Positions 1 through 14,121 of a DNA stretch of 64,000 bases are shown one piece after another. The position numbers and the translations under genes were made by a program. Under the pieces are notes generated by a model. The model saw nothing but the letters and a program-made list of their open reading frames with translations. It made no database searches and was not told the origin of the DNA. Position 1 is the stretch's first letter. The number at the start of each line of letters is the position of its first letter. The stretch comes from Orbilia blumenaviensis. Taxonomy: Eukaryota; Ascomycota; Orbiliomycetes; Orbiliales; Orbiliaceae. The stretch lies in NCBI GenBank assembly GCA_036872755.1, contig JAVHNS010000008.1, forward strand, positions 1 through 64,000, written 5' to 3'.

Positions 1-46
1 AGAGATAACCCTAACCCTAACCCTAACCCTAACCCTAACCCTAACC

Positions 47-87
<41 letters not shown>

Positions 88-101
88 CCCTAACCCTAAC
101 C

Positions 102-142
<41 letters not shown>

Positions 143-149
143 ACCCTAA
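1..149. repeat. Telomere, CCCTAA repeats (chromosome left end)
   Basis: About two dozen copies of CCCTAA read left to right, so the G-rich strand (TTAGGG) runs out towards position 1 and this is a left chromosome end. Three copies carry an extra A (CCCTAAA), near 65, 121 and 141. Such variants are commoner in the centromere-proximal part of a telomere. TTAGGG is the usual repeat of filamentous ascomycetes. The first six bases (agagat) are not telomeric and could be read-end noise. Confidence 0.97.
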
Positions 150-327
150 GTAAACAAAATTACAATAACACGCAACAAAATTAGTGTTTTGCGCACTCTA
201 ACAAACAAACAGGATTATAATAGTACGCAACAAAATCAATATTATTAAAAATTAAGAGCTTTTAAAAATTTTAAAAATCAAAGAAAAACTTTTTTTTTAG
301 ATTTTTCGGTCGCCAACTATCCCAACT

Positions 328-334
<7 letters not shown>

Positions 335-368
<34 letters not shown>
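335..368. repeat. A34 homopolymer close to the telomere
   Basis: A run of 34 A lies less than 200 bases inside the telomere. It could be the poly(A) tail of a retroelement inserted near the chromosome end, or simple slippage. No reverse-transcriptase reading frame is visible beside it, so the origin is open. Confidence 0.8.
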
Positions 369-370
<2 letters not shown>

Positions 371-1596
371 AGTCGAAACAGCCATTATAATCCTGCTTAA
401 TTGATCGATTTTCAATTCTCTAAACTAATATTACATCACAAAACACAATAAATATTAAATTTGGTTGAGAAATATTTAAATAAAAAACTAACCACACTCC
501 ATGTAAATAAACAAATTAGCTTAGAAAATACAATTCTCTAAAATGGATATAAATAAATTGATAGTTTATAAATTAATTAAAACTTATCAATTTTGTAATA
601 TACTAAAACGTTATAAATTGCAGTAAGGTTTTTCCCTCGATGAATTTACACCTCAACGTGGCAAGTAGATCTAGTAACTGTTAAGCAGTGAAGCTAAGAT
701 AGGTTTATTAAATAACCAATATACAAATTGTAGTTTTTATATTTATACCAATCAGTTTCTAATATGCAAAGTTTTCTGCGGAAGAAAAGTTGGGAAAACG
801 CTGGTTACTGTATTTTTAGATTATACTACAAAGTTGATATGAGTCTTGATAATAAATCTGTTTATTCGCAATATTCAACTTAATTTACAAAATAAATGTG
901 TCAATACTTTACATCTCCGAAATTTAAGATTTTAAATGAATCGGTATTATAAAAACCACTGACTATTTTCTGTGTAGAGCAGGTGTTTGTATTGATAATT
1001 GGTATGGTGATTATTAAATGTTTTATTTATTTATTTAAATTTCTTTTTTGATGGTTTTTTGTTTTGTTGTAGTTGGGGTGGTGATAATTGAATAATATGA
1101 GTATTTGGGATTTTAATTTTTAGGTTAGGATGTATTTAATATTAATTTTTTTAAATAGAGATTAGAGCTGCAATTTTTAAAGATTTATTTTAAATTATTA
1201 TGAATTAAGTGTTATAATTAAATAATGATGAAATTATTGGGACAGGTTTGTTAAAGTATTTAATATATTTTAATTTAGTAGAATGTATATTAGTGGTTGG
1301 GTTTGTGTATTAATAGGGTTGGTGAAGGTTTTGGTTTGAGGTTTTGTTAATGTGAATTGTATTTGTTATTTGCGGGTTGTTTGTGTTGGTATTATATTTA
1401 TAATGTTTTCGAGTTTGATAGTTTATAAGATAGTAAGTTTAGAGTTAATTAGTTTATATTTAGTATAATTTTTTTTTAGAAATATTAATTTTTTTTAGGG
1501 TTGGGGTGTTATGGCGCCCTTATTTGAAGAACCTGCGCTTTAATGTGGCAGGTGGGTTTAGTAGTTGTATAGCAGCGAAGTTAAGATAGGTTTATT

Positions 1597-1905
1597 GAAC
1601 AGTATATAAAAGGTGTTTGTATTGATAATTGGGATGGTGGTTATTAGGGAGTTTTTTGTGCCGGTTTAATGATTAAATAGTGTATATAAAGTGTTTGTAT
1701 TGGTAATTGAGATGGTGGTTATCAGGGAGTTTTTTGTGTTGGTTTAATGATTAAATAGTGTATATAAAGTGTTTGTATTGGTAATTGAGATGGCAATTAT
1801 TAGGAAGCTTTTTGTGCTGGTTTAATGATTGAACGGTGTATATAAGGTGTTTGTATTGATAATTGGATGATGGTTATTAGGGAGCTTTTTGTGTTGGTTT
1901 GGAAG
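1597..1905. repeat. 78-bp tandem repeat, about four copies
   Basis: The segment containing 'gtgtttgtattg' recurs at 1613, 1691, 1769 and 1847, exactly 78 bases apart each time. The text between is nearly the same (an AATTG-GATGG core, then 'ttttttgtg' and 'ggtttaatgatt'). A related single copy sits near 980-1015. The period is a multiple of three, so the array may once have coded a 26-residue protein repeat. The copies differ mainly by T/C and A/G changes. Confidence 0.85.
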
Positions 1906-3679
1906 TGTGGTTAAGATAATATTAGTGATATGATTTTTATTTTATTTGAGGTGGTTTTTAAGGAGGTAATATAAGGTCTAAGTTGGTATGGTTATATATG
2001 TTTTTATGTTTTGGGCAAAGGTTAAAGGGATTGAACAATTGGATGACTGTGAAATTGTTATATTTTGATATATGATAGGTGGTGAATTAAATATTAATAT
2101 TGATGGAAAGAAGTTGTTTTAAATAAAATGAAAATTTGAATTAAAGAAAAGTTGGAATATTTTGACTATTGATTAAGTATTAAGTTGTTTTTATTGATGC
2201 ATATGCATTTGTTATATTTGCTGTAAGTTAAATAGTATTGTAATTGTGTATTTTTTTGAAAGTGTAACTTTTATTGTATTAATTTGTAAACTCTTTAAAA
2301 TCCTTAACCCAAACCACCGCAGGAATTAATGCATGGTGTTTGCTTGAATGGAAGATAGTTTAGTAGAGTGATATTATTGTGTGTTTGTATTTTTTGTTGT
2401 AGGGAGTTTTAGTTTTTATTCTTTTGTAAATTTGATTTGGTAAAAAGCAGTGATAATAAGAGTTATTGTTTTTTAATTTTATTTTTAAATTATTGATTTG
2501 TTATTTTTGGGAGTAGTTATGAAAGGAATGCGTTTGTTGTGTTATAATAGATTGTTTTGATAAGAGCGTGTTTAAATGGTATATGGGATATGTTTGTAAG
2601 AATATTAGTATATTGGTTTTTAATTTGTTTAATTGATTTTGTTTAGTTGTTATTTGTAAGTGTATTTGTTTTTTATTATGGTGGAGTTGGGTTTGAGTAA
2701 TTGATTTTAGGATTGGGGTTTCTTGGTTTGTAACGGTTTTGTATTCGGTTTTTGTTATGGTGGGTAAGTTGTTTATTTTAATAGGTGGTAAATTTTTTAT
2801 GAATTACAAAAGAGTTTTTTTGGTGTGATTGGTGGATTTAGCACAGTTATCACAACTGATTTGATTAAGGTTATTGCGATTGTAAGATTTAATCATATTA
2901 TTTATGCCACGGTTTAACACCAGTTGTTTGCAATTTCGGGTAATTAGAAACTTTTTTATAAGTGTTTTAGAAGTAGTTGTTTTGGGGGAAAACTTTGGTT
3001 GTTAATTGTTAGGAACTATGATTACAATGGAAATGGTATTGTTATTTTTGTTGTTTTTATTTATAGTTTGAATGAGGTGGTAAATTGAGTTGGGTGGTTT
3101 TAGTATGATTATTAGATTTATGTTGTTGAGATTGATGTTTTGATATAAAGTTGTGGTTGTTATAACGATTTTTTTAAACAATTTTTTTGCTGAATGTTAT
3201 TTATTGAATACTTCGGTTTTGTTGTTCATGTCCGCATGATAGTATAAAATTTTAAATTTTGTGTTAAATTGTTTAGTTAATTTTTTAAAATTAACAAAAT
3301 AAACCGTTTGTTTGTGTTTGGATTTATTATTTTTGCTTTATTTATATAATAAATTATGTGTGATTTTTTGACTATTTTTATAGTTAGTTTTGGTTATGTA
3401 TTGAATTTTAAATTTAAATTGGGTAGTAAACATTTAAATAATTTTGAGTATAATTTTTTTAAAATTTATTAGTTGATAAAACCACAACTTTTTGGATACT
3501 AATAAAGTAGCAGTCAGGCATACAATTTAAATGTTATAAATACGCAATTAATTCAAATCCAAAAACACAAATCAATAACTAACATCATTTGTCAAAACAA
3601 AATAACACTCATCTAAAACTATTCAATCAAAAGACTATTCTGCTTGCAACCTCTGCAAAAAGACATAAAAGCTAAAATT

Positions 3680-4015
3680 TTAAATATATTCTAAATTAAC
3701 AAAAATTAAATTAAACATTGATTGATTTTTGTTAACGCTGTTCCAACGGTAGTTTGGAATTCCCAACTCTATCGTTTTTTTAATAATATTATTTTGCAAT
3801 GCTTTGAATGGAATTATGATAATCATGTACCTTATACCTGTCAAGCAAATTAGCAACTGAAAGAGCAATAATTTACCTCTGCTGGTTGGTAAGATTATTA
3901 GAATTTGAGTTGTTTTTGTGATAATGTGTTTTAATGCCTTTTTTTGCTCAAAACATTGGTATTTAGGAGTTTTGGTTTTAAATAGACGGTATAGAGTTTT
4001 GTTAATTGTATCCAT
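3680..4015 (-). pseudogene. Telomere-linked RecQ-type helicase remnant
   Basis: This is an uninterrupted piece of the N-terminal lobe of a superfamily 2 helicase, of the kind fungi carry beside telomeres. Residues 42-50 read LPTSRGKLL where the family has a Walker A motif with GGGKS. The two glycine losses and the serine loss are each explained by a single G-to-A or C-to-T change, the RIP signature. Around it are family-like stretches: EQKKAL before the motif, then FQLLICLTG, IPFKALQN, and a segment about a nearby site. The ATG at 4015 only happens to open this fragment; a complete gene would run from about 5-7 kb down to below 3 kb. It cannot make a working ATPase because the phosphate-binding loop is broken. 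Assignment rests on motif spacing and is fairly secure. Confidence 0.8.
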
Positions 4016-4963
4016 AGTCTAATGAAGTTGAATGGATACGGTTTTGAGTGATCTTTTGGATTGGCTGTTTATTAGAGAAATCGAGTTATTTTGAGTATGT
4101 TTGGAATTAGTGTTTGAAACAAAGATTTTACTGGTAGATGGTGGTTGGTGGTGTTGATTAATTTTTAATTATTTTTGTTAGGTTTTGTAAGTTTTGATGT
4201 GTTTTATTAATGATTTTTTGTTTTTGGTATAATTTATATTTAATTGTATACTATAATGGTTTTGAGTTATTTTGGTTGAGTGGGAAGCGAGTTGATTTTA
4301 AGGATTTGATGTTTTAAAATTTAATGTTTTATTTTTGTTATTGAATTTGTTATTTTTAAGATTTATAGTTTTGTTGTGGGTTTTGAATAGATGATTGGTA
4401 ATAGATATACTTATTTATTGTTAATTTTGAAGAGATAGTTTGGGTAAATTGTGTTTTATGGTTTTTTTGTGTAGTAGATTGTTTAATTTTGAATTATGTT
4501 ATTTATTTTTTTGTTTTGTTTATAAGTATGTTAAAAATAAGGTTTGATTAGTTTTGGTTGTTATTTTTTTTTGTGATATTTGTGGATTTTGAATGTTTAA
4601 TATTGATTGGAGAGTAAGATATCGGATTGGTATAATGAAAGTTAAATAGTTGGTTATTATTTGATTTAGTTGTGGGGGTAAGTTGTGGTGTATATATTTA
4701 TGGTTGATTAGTTTTATGAGTTGAGTTTATATTGTAGAATTTTTAAGATTTTATTTTTGTTGTTGAGTTATATTTTGATTTTTGTGGTAGTAAATGTTAA
4801 TTAAGATGGTATTTTTATAAATGAATAAGTTGTGAAGGTTTTAGGTGTTTGAATAGTGGGTGTTTAAGATTTTTATGTTATGAGCTGGTTGATTGGTGTA
4901 AATGTGAATCAAAAGTAGTATTAAATTTAAAAATTTTTTAATTGTTTTTTTATACGAAGTGAG

Positions 4964-5179
4964 TTAGGTTATTGTGAAAATATTTTTGAAATTTTTTTTT
5001 TTGTTAAGATTTGGATTATATAATTTTGTAAGGAAGGTTTTTAGAAATTGATTTTTAATTTCTATTATTTGATTGTGTGTATCGATCAAACCGCTATAAG
5101 CTGTATTTCTGTCTATCATATTCTCAGGTATTGTTACATAATTTTTGAGATTGAGGTTAAAAATGGTTATATTGAACAC
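4964..5179 (-). pseudogene. Probable upstream part of the dead helicase
   Basis: An open stretch of 71 codons on the same strand as the helicase remnant and about 1 kb upstream of it. It has moderate composition (for example ENMIDRNTAYSGLIDTHNQI) unlike the Lys/Asn/Ile/Phe-rich products of the AT-only block. It lies right where the mutational strand bias flips. I read it as a relic of the long N-terminal region of the telomere-linked helicase, but there is no motif to prove this. Confidence 0.3.
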
Positions 5180-6366
5180 TAATCAATTTTAAATTTTAAT
5201 CACTTTTTCAGTTAAAAATTTAACAAAATTTTTTAATTTGTTGGTATTTAATTTTATATCCTGGTACACAATTATACTGTCATCCATTTAATATGTGGTT
5301 GGTATGGAGGGTTTATTTTTATTGATATGTATAGTCAAAGCTCATTAACTTTGTAATTCACCCAACAACATTCTAATATGATTTTGTATATAATTCTCTC
5401 AAAATTTTTTCAACTCTTCCAACACCATTTTATTGTTAAAATAAATTGATTAAAGATAACCAATAATTGCTAGTTGGTAGTAATAAATTATTTTACTAAA
5501 AAAAATTAAAACCTCACCGAATACCATAATCAAACCACAAAATTTAAAATTTTTAAACACACTAAAAAAAAACAATACACATTCCAAAAAACTAAACTCA
5601 TATTCTTCCTCAATAAAAGTTATAATCATAACAAAATACATCTTAACTATTATATCATCACGCATAAAAGTTACAACCTCAATTAAATTTCACAAAAACT
5701 ATTCAAAATCATTAAATTTATTTTTATATAATCAATAATTCAATTTTTCAATCAAATTATCAACCCGCAAAATTTAATCAACAATTAAAATAAACAATAA
5801 TTCAATACAATTTTTAAATAAAAAACCATTTCTAATTCAGCAAACATAGCACAAAAACTAAACCCAAATATTAAAATACTCTTTAACAGATTTAGCTTAA
5901 ATATACCAAAGTAGTTTCAAACTTAACATACCTGCTTCAACGCTAACTAACAAACAAGAAGTATGATTATTAAAAGCTTGGTACTTCCACTATACAAGTT
6001 CACCATACGCGATTGACCATCTAATCACTTCCATACATATATAATTTAAATTACAAAACCAAAATAACACCAATTCACCCTCATCAAGATTGTATTTAAA
6101 ATCAAGAATTCACAAAACAACAACTATTTTTGATCAATCTAAACCAACCACATACGCAAAATAACCAGTTCTATTATCCCAAAAACTAATATCTTATACA
6201 AAAAAATCACAAATTACTAACCATTAACATTCAACATAACTAACAATAAATAATTCAATAACTACATTTAACCATTCTTATAAAAATTAATTAAAAACAA
6301 CAACCATTAAACCATTCAAACCAACTATTTAATTAACAATTATAATTTAATTAATTCACCACCAAA

Positions 6367-6630
6367 TCAAAAAAACATCTTACACGCAAACCATTTAAAC
6401 TTAATATAAATCAAAATAATTTTAAATAATATAAAATTAACCCACAATTCACTTTTCACCATAAAAACAACATAAATAAAATTTAACTCATTTACAACTA
6501 TATCCTTTATATTAACATTTTTCATTTTTACAAACATATTCAGTACTAATTTTAAACCACAGTTAAAAAAAAAATACCATTTTTCAATTAAACAATTTAA
6601 ATAATCTAAATATATCAAAAAAACCCACAT
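6367..6630 (-). pseudogene. RIP-mutated coding relic, unassigned
   Basis: Eighty-seven codons stay open on the minus strand in the A/C-rich half of the subtelomere. The product is rich in Phe, Val, Leu, Tyr and Cys, as expected when C-to-T change acts on the coding strand. It may be the far upstream part of the helicase locus or another element. A sister stretch of 71 codons at 5450-5665 on the same strand has the same character. No domain is recognisable. Confidence 0.2.
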
Positions 6631-7113
6631 CTTGTAATATTTCTTTTAACTATTGTCAATTTATTCAATTTATCATCAATTTATAATTACAATAACAATA
6701 TTCAATTATATTAACAATTATATAAACATATCAATATTTTTTACAAAACAAAACTTTCCACTACAAAATATAAAAAAATTCATCAATTACTAATAATAAT
6801 TAAAAAATCAAAATCACCATTATAAATATAAATTACAATACAATATATTTTATCTAATCAAAAATATAATTTCTATCAAAAATATAATTTCTATCAAAAA
6901 TATTCAAACAATTAAATATTAAAATTACCCCTTTTATAAAATTTTTCAAATTTCCTATTTAAATAACAAAACCAATACCTAATTCCATTTCACTTAAATT
7001 TCCATTTATAATTTTAAAAATTTTTCACTTATTTTACCTAATCTAGTAACAAAACCAGTACTGAAATCAGTACTGATTTTTTTGCCAAGACCACAACTCA
7101 CTTATATGGCAAA

Positions 7114-7155
7114 GGTTGGAACCAGTGCCTGGTTCTCGCAACGAATAACCCGTAG
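7114..7155. repeat. Dispersed GAATAACCCGTAG repeat, copy 1
   Basis: A short GC-normal island containing 'cctggttctcgcaacgaata' followed by 'acccgtag', sitting between the subtelomere and the AT-only block. The same text, with changes, occurs at 27676, 34341, 34406 and 37141. It looks like the conserved end of a dispersed element. Just to its left, at 7070-7091, is a short self-complementary 'cagtactg' pair. Confidence 0.7.
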
Positions 7156-10100
7156 ATATTGGGTAAGTATTATTATTTTTAATAAAAAATCTAAATTTTT
7201 TAAAAAGAATGTTGAATAGTGTATTAAAATTTAAATTATTAAATTCCTAATTTATAAATATTTAGTAATAATTTAAAATATAAATTTTTATAATAAAATT
7301 TAAAATTATAAAATTTTTAATATAAAAAATAAATTCTTTTTAGATTATATATTCTTTATTAAAATTAAAGATAATAAAAAAATTAATAAATAAATATATA
7401 AAATAGAAATTTATACTAAAAAATAATGAAATTTTTAAAATTTTAATTATTAAAAAAAAAATATTAAAGTTTAATTGGTTATTATTTAAATTAATATTTT
7501 AAATTTTATTTAGTATATTATTTAGAATTTTTTAATAATTATTTAATTTAAAATTAGTTTTTTTAACTATATCATTTTTAATTATAAAATAAATATAAAT
7601 AATAAAATAAACTATAAAGTTGATGTAATTATTATAAATTATTTTTTTTTATTTTTTAAATAAAAACTAATTATTAATTTTTTTATATGAGGATTTGAGG
7701 GTATAGAGGTAATATAAAATAATCTAATTAATTATATTTAAATTATTTTTAAATATTGATTTTGTTGTTGTAATAATATAATTTAGTTAGTTATTTTTAT
7801 TTGATATTATTATTTAAAATATTAATTATTATATTATAAATTTTAAATTATTATTATAAAAATCTTTCCATCTAATTCTATTTAATTAAAAAGTTAAAAT
7901 TATTATTTAAATTAATATATTTATTATAAATATTTATTTTTTTTAAATTTCTTAAAAAAACTTAATTTTAACATTTATAATTAGTAATATATTTTTTAAA
8001 ATAATTTTAAAATATTTTTTTCTTTTTTTTTTAAATATAAATTAATATTAATATTATAGTATATTTTTAAAAATATTAATAAATTTATAATTAAATTTAC
8101 AATTAAAATAATAATTTTTAATAATATTTTTTAAATTAAATATTTAATTATAATAAATATATTTTTATTTTTATATAATTTAAATAAATTTTAAAATTAA
8201 AATTATTTTTTTAATTAAATTAAATAAAAATATTTTAACTTTTTTTTTAAATAATAATTAAAGAATTTGGATAATAATAATAACATTAATAATAATCAAA
8301 TTATTATAATTTTTATTATGGTTTTTAATTAAATAAATAACTCTATCATTTAATTAAAAATTTTAATAACACTTAAAACAAAATAACACCTTAACAAACT
8401 TTATTTAATAATACTTAAAATTATATTATATTAAAAACTAATTATTAAAATTACAAATAAACTATATAAATATTATATTAAATTTATTAATTTTAATTTA
8501 TAAATTATAATTACTATTATTATATTTATATATTAATATAAATTAAATTTTTTATATATAATATTTTTATATAAAATAATTAATTATATTTATATATTAA
8601 TATAATTTATATATTTTATTTAAAAAATTATTATAAAAAAAAATTATATTATAAAATATTTATCTATACAGAATTTTATTTTTAATTAAATAACAAAAAA
8701 AATATCTATATATATATAATAATTTACTAAAATTTAAGATATTATCATCTTCTTATTTATAACTTAAATAATTTAAGTTGTTGTTTAATATAAGTATTTT
8801 AAGAATATAATTTATATTTAAAAGAAATTAATAAATTATTAAAAAATTATTAAATAAATATTAAAAAACTAATTCTTAAAAAATTATTAGAAAATTATTA
8901 GAAATTTTTCAAAAAACTATTGGGATTTATATTTATATTATTTAATTTATATTAAGAATAAAAAAATATCAATAATTTACAATAAACTAATCTATAAATA
9001 TACTAATTAATGGAGTAATTTATTTATTATGTTAAATATTTAATTCTATAAAAAAAAAAGGTTAAAATAAAGAAATAAAATCTTTAATATAGAATTTCTT
9101 ATTAAAAAATTATAAAAATTAAAATCTTTATATATATATACCCTATACACAACCTATTTATATTTTTTTTTAATAATAAAAAATTTAAATTTTATAAGAT
9201 TTTAATTTTATAAAACTTTAATTTTATTTATACTTAACACAAAATAATATTATAATATATTATTAAAATTTTTTAAATTAAAATATATTATTTATATAAA
9301 TTTTTTTATATTTATTTATTTATTATTTATTTGTTATTTATTTTTTATTTATCTTAAATATATTTTATATTTATTTTATATTTAATTTTAGTTTTTTTAT
9401 ACTTATTTTATAAGTTTTTTTTATCAATTCATTTACTTGAATTTTTTGCAGAATTATTATAACATTTTTTTTTTAAATTATTTAAATTTTTATTATTTAA
9501 TAAAATTTATATTAAATATTTTATATATAATTTATTTTATTAATTAATTTTTTAATATTTTAATTTAATATAAAATTATATTTAAAGTTTATAAATATTT
9601 AAATATATATATATAAATACCAATAAATTATATTAATAAAAATTATAACCTTATATTTTTAATAAAAGTAAAAAAAAATAAATATATTTAAAAAATTTAT
9701 TAATTAATCATCAAAATTAAATATAATAATAATATTAAAATTATTATTTATTAAAATAATAAAATTTTTAATTATTTTAAATTTTTTTATTTTATAATTT
9801 TTAAAAATATTAAAATAATAATTATATATATAAATTAATATTTTAATAAATTTAATAAAATATTTATTATTATTCTAATTAATATTATATATTTCTTATT
9901 TATTTTAAAAAAAAAAAAAATTAAATTATTAAATATTAAATAATAAAAAAAACCAAAATTTAAATATAAGAAATTAATTATTTAAAATATTAAATTAAAA
10001 ATTAAATTTATTAAATAATTAATATCTATTAAATTAATATTTATTAAATTAATATTTATAAAACCAATATTTATAGAATAATAATTGTAATTATAATTAT

Positions 10101-13100
10101 AATTTCAATTAAAACTAGATTTAAATTTTATATTTTTAATAAAATTAATTTTATTATATATAATAATAAAATCAAAATTAAAATTATTATTTAAATTTAA
10201 ATAAAAATTAAATCTTAATTTAAATTTAAAATTTATATATAAATTTAAATATATAATTTTAATTAAATTTTTTAATATTAATCTAATAAATATTAATTTA
10301 ATTATTATTAATTTAATAATAATTACAAATACTAATTATTTAATTCATTCTATTATATTTTAGATTATAAATAAATATAAAAATATTATTAATAAAAAAT
10401 TAATTTATAATTTATTTTAATTAAAATTTATTACTTTTATTTAATTTTTAAAAAATATTAAATTATTTATTTCATTAATAAAAGTTTTTTATTTAAAAAA
10501 TTTACTAAAATTTCAAATTATTAAAAAAATTTACAACACTATTAATATAAATTTTACAATAATTATATAAAAAATTCCTAAAAAATATAAACAAAAATTT
10601 TTAATTTTAATTAAATATTTAATAATAAATTTTTTTTATTTTAAATAAAACAATTTAATTAAAAATTTTTTTATTTAATATATTTTTTTTATTATATATT
10701 TATTTTTATTTAGTAATAAAGATTTTAAGTTTGATTTAATTATTTCCCATAAAATTACTATAATTATTGTTTATATTATAAAATTAATTAAAACAAACTA
10801 TAATATTTTAAAATTTAAATTAATAATATTTCTTTTTTTATTATATATTATATTTAAATATATTTTTTTTATAAAAAAATATAATTATAATTATTTTTTT
10901 TATTTTTTAATAATTTTTATTATTAATTTAAATTATAATTTCTTAAATATAATAATAATTTTAAAAAATATAATTAATATTAATAAATATATAATATTTT
11001 AATTAATTTATAATAAATATTATAATATAATATCTAATTATCAAATTTTTTTTAAAAATTTTAAATTAATATTTTATAATATTAGTTGTTTAATTATTTA
11101 TATTTGATATAAGATTTTTTTTAATCATTTATTAATTATATTTAATATTATCATTTATTTTATTAATATAATTTAAAATTAAAAGTTTTTATATTTTTAA
11201 AAAATCAATTATATTTAAAAAATATTATTTATTAATTATTAATATATACTTTTAATTAAAATATTAATTATATTTATTAAAGTAATATTTAAATTATAAG
11301 AAATTATCAATTAACTAATTTTTAAATAAAATATTATTTTTAATTTAAATAATATATAAGATAATTATACTAATATTATATAAAACTATTTTTTTATTAA
11401 AATTTTTTTTTAAAACTAATTTTTTAATATTATTAAAATAGATATTACTACTATTAAGATATTTAATAAAAAGATTATTAAACTAAAATTTTTATAATTA
11501 TATTTAATAATTTTTATTAAAACTTATAAATTTATTATTATTATTTTAATATTATATTTAAATAAAATTATTATATTTTAAAATATAACTTATTTTTATT
11601 ATATTAATAATTACTTTAATGTTTATAACATATATATTTTTAAAAAAAATATATTTATAATTTAGAAAAAAAAAATAAATTATAATTTAATTAATTATAT
11701 TTTATATTTTATTAATTTTTTTTTATAAAAATTATAAAATAATTATAAATTTATATATAAATAATATAATTTTATATTTAGATTAATAAATAATATATAG
11801 TTTTGTATATATATAAATTATAATAATCTTATTAATTATTATATATATAATCTTATATTAAAAAATTTTTTTTAAAATTTAATATAATTTTAATTAAGTT
11901 ATTAATTATTACTATATTATTTTGAAAATATTTATATTGAATATTATAATAATATTCTTCTAATGTAATTACTTTGTTCTAATAATAACAACTAAATTTT
12001 TTTTTATTATTTTATATTTATAATTAATATTTTTATTTTATTATATTTATTTTAAATATTTTTTAAATTTATATTTAAAAAAAATTAGATTTTAATATAA
12101 AATTTAGTATTTTTAGGAAATTATTTAAAATTATTAAAATTTTATTAAAAATTTTAATAATTGTTGAAATAAATAATAAAATTAATGTTTCTAATTTTTT
12201 TATTGTAATTTTTTAAATTACATTAATTTTAAATAATAGAATGTTAAAATAATTAATTAAAAATAATTAAATCTAATATAATTTTCTTTTTAACAATAAT
12301 TAGTTTAAAATTCTTTTATATAAGTTTAAGATTTTGCTTATAAATTATTAGAAATTTGTTTAACTAAAGTTTATTTAATTAAAATTTATTTTATTAATTT
12401 TTTATATTAATTTTAAAATTATAATCTATATTAATTTTGTTATAATTAAAGTAAAATAAATTAAAATTTATATAAATATTTTAATAAAAAATATATTTAA
12501 TTTAAATAATAATGTTAATATTAAAAAATATAAAATTTTAATTTTTATTAAAATTAGTATTTAAATATAAATTTTAATTTAATTACTATTTATTTTTTTT
12601 TTTAAAGGATATATCATTATTATTTTTTTTAATTTTATTAATTAATAAAAAAATTATTTATTTAATTATATTTTAATTATTATGTTTAATATATTTTTAA
12701 AATTTTTTAAAAATATTAATATTAATATTAATATTATTATTTATTTTAATAATAATTAAAGTTTAAATAAAATAATAAAATATTATTTAATAATAAAAAA
12801 ATTATTTATTTATATTAATATTTTAAATATTTATAATATTATTTTTATTAGTAATTTTTTTAAATGGTTATATTAAAAATATTTAATATTTTTTATTTAA
12901 ATTAAATTAAAGTTTTTAATTGTTGATTATTAAAAATATATTAAATATTAAAATTATAATTATATTATTATTATTAAGGATTTTTTAGATAATTTAATTA
13001 ATATTAATTTATAATTCTATATTTACTACTTTTTATATATTAATATTTTTAGGATATATAAATATATTAAATATAAAATATATTAAATTAATATTTTAAG

Positions 13101-14121
13101 ATAAAAATTATTAATTGTTTTTAATAAAAAATTAGGTTTATTTAAGTATATTTGTTTTTATAAATTATTAGTAGATTTCTTTTATAAAAATAATTATAAA
13201 CTAAAAAATATGTTATTAATTATTAATTATATTATTTTAACTAATAATATAATTTAAAATAATTTAATAGCTACAACTAACCTTAATATATTATTTTTAA
13301 CAAACATAAATTAGCTTATTAATAAAAATAAACTAAAAAATAATATAAATAAAATATTAATAATATTAATAAATCATAACTTCTTCAATTATATAAATTA
13401 AAATTAATTAAAACTACAAAATTATTAAATTAAATTATATATATTAAATTATATAATTAATTGATTAAAAAAAATAAATTTTTATTATCTTAATATTCAA
13501 TAAATAATATTTAAATATTATTTTATATTATAAAAAATTATATTCTATAATTATATAATATTTCTTAAATTATATATATATAATTATAATTTATATAATT
13601 AAATATTTTATTATAATAATATTACCTCTTAAACCTTTTTATAAATTAAATCAAACAATAGTATAATTTAAATTTATTTATTTTATTTTTTAATTTTATT
13701 TTAAATTTATTTAATTATTATTTTATCGTTAGTTTTTGATTTTTTACATTTGTAAACTTAATTGTAATTTGTAAATCTAATATTAATAATTCAAAAACAA
13801 TCTTATATATTATATATACCCATATAAATTTTTAATGAAAAATATAAGGGTATTGAAAATGTTTTTGCTACTATTTTAATTAATCTATATTATAAAATTA
13901 TGTTTTAATAATTTTTTAATAAAAAAAAAATAATATTTAATTTAAAATTAATTTAATATTATAATAATTTAATTTAATTATTTTTTATATATATATTTGG
14001 ATTTATTATATAATAAATTTTGTTATTAATTATTAAATTTTGCATATATATATATAATATTAGTAATATTATATTATATAATAATTAATATTTTTAATAA
14101 CTATTTTACTATTATTATCAC

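Larger units (their letters stand above)
150..7113. other. Subtelomere carrying RIP-degraded telomere-linked helicase
   Basis: AT-rich but not yet saturated sequence with strong strand bias. From about 960 to 3480 and 3720 to 5160 the plus strand is rich in T and G and poor in C. From about 5200 to 7000 it is rich in A and C and poor in G. That is what C-to-T mutation of one strand at a time leaves behind. A RecQ-like helicase remnant lies on the minus strand near 3.7-4.0 kb, so much of this block is probably the body of one dead telomere-linked helicase gene, read right to left. Nothing here looks expressible. Confidence 0.7.
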
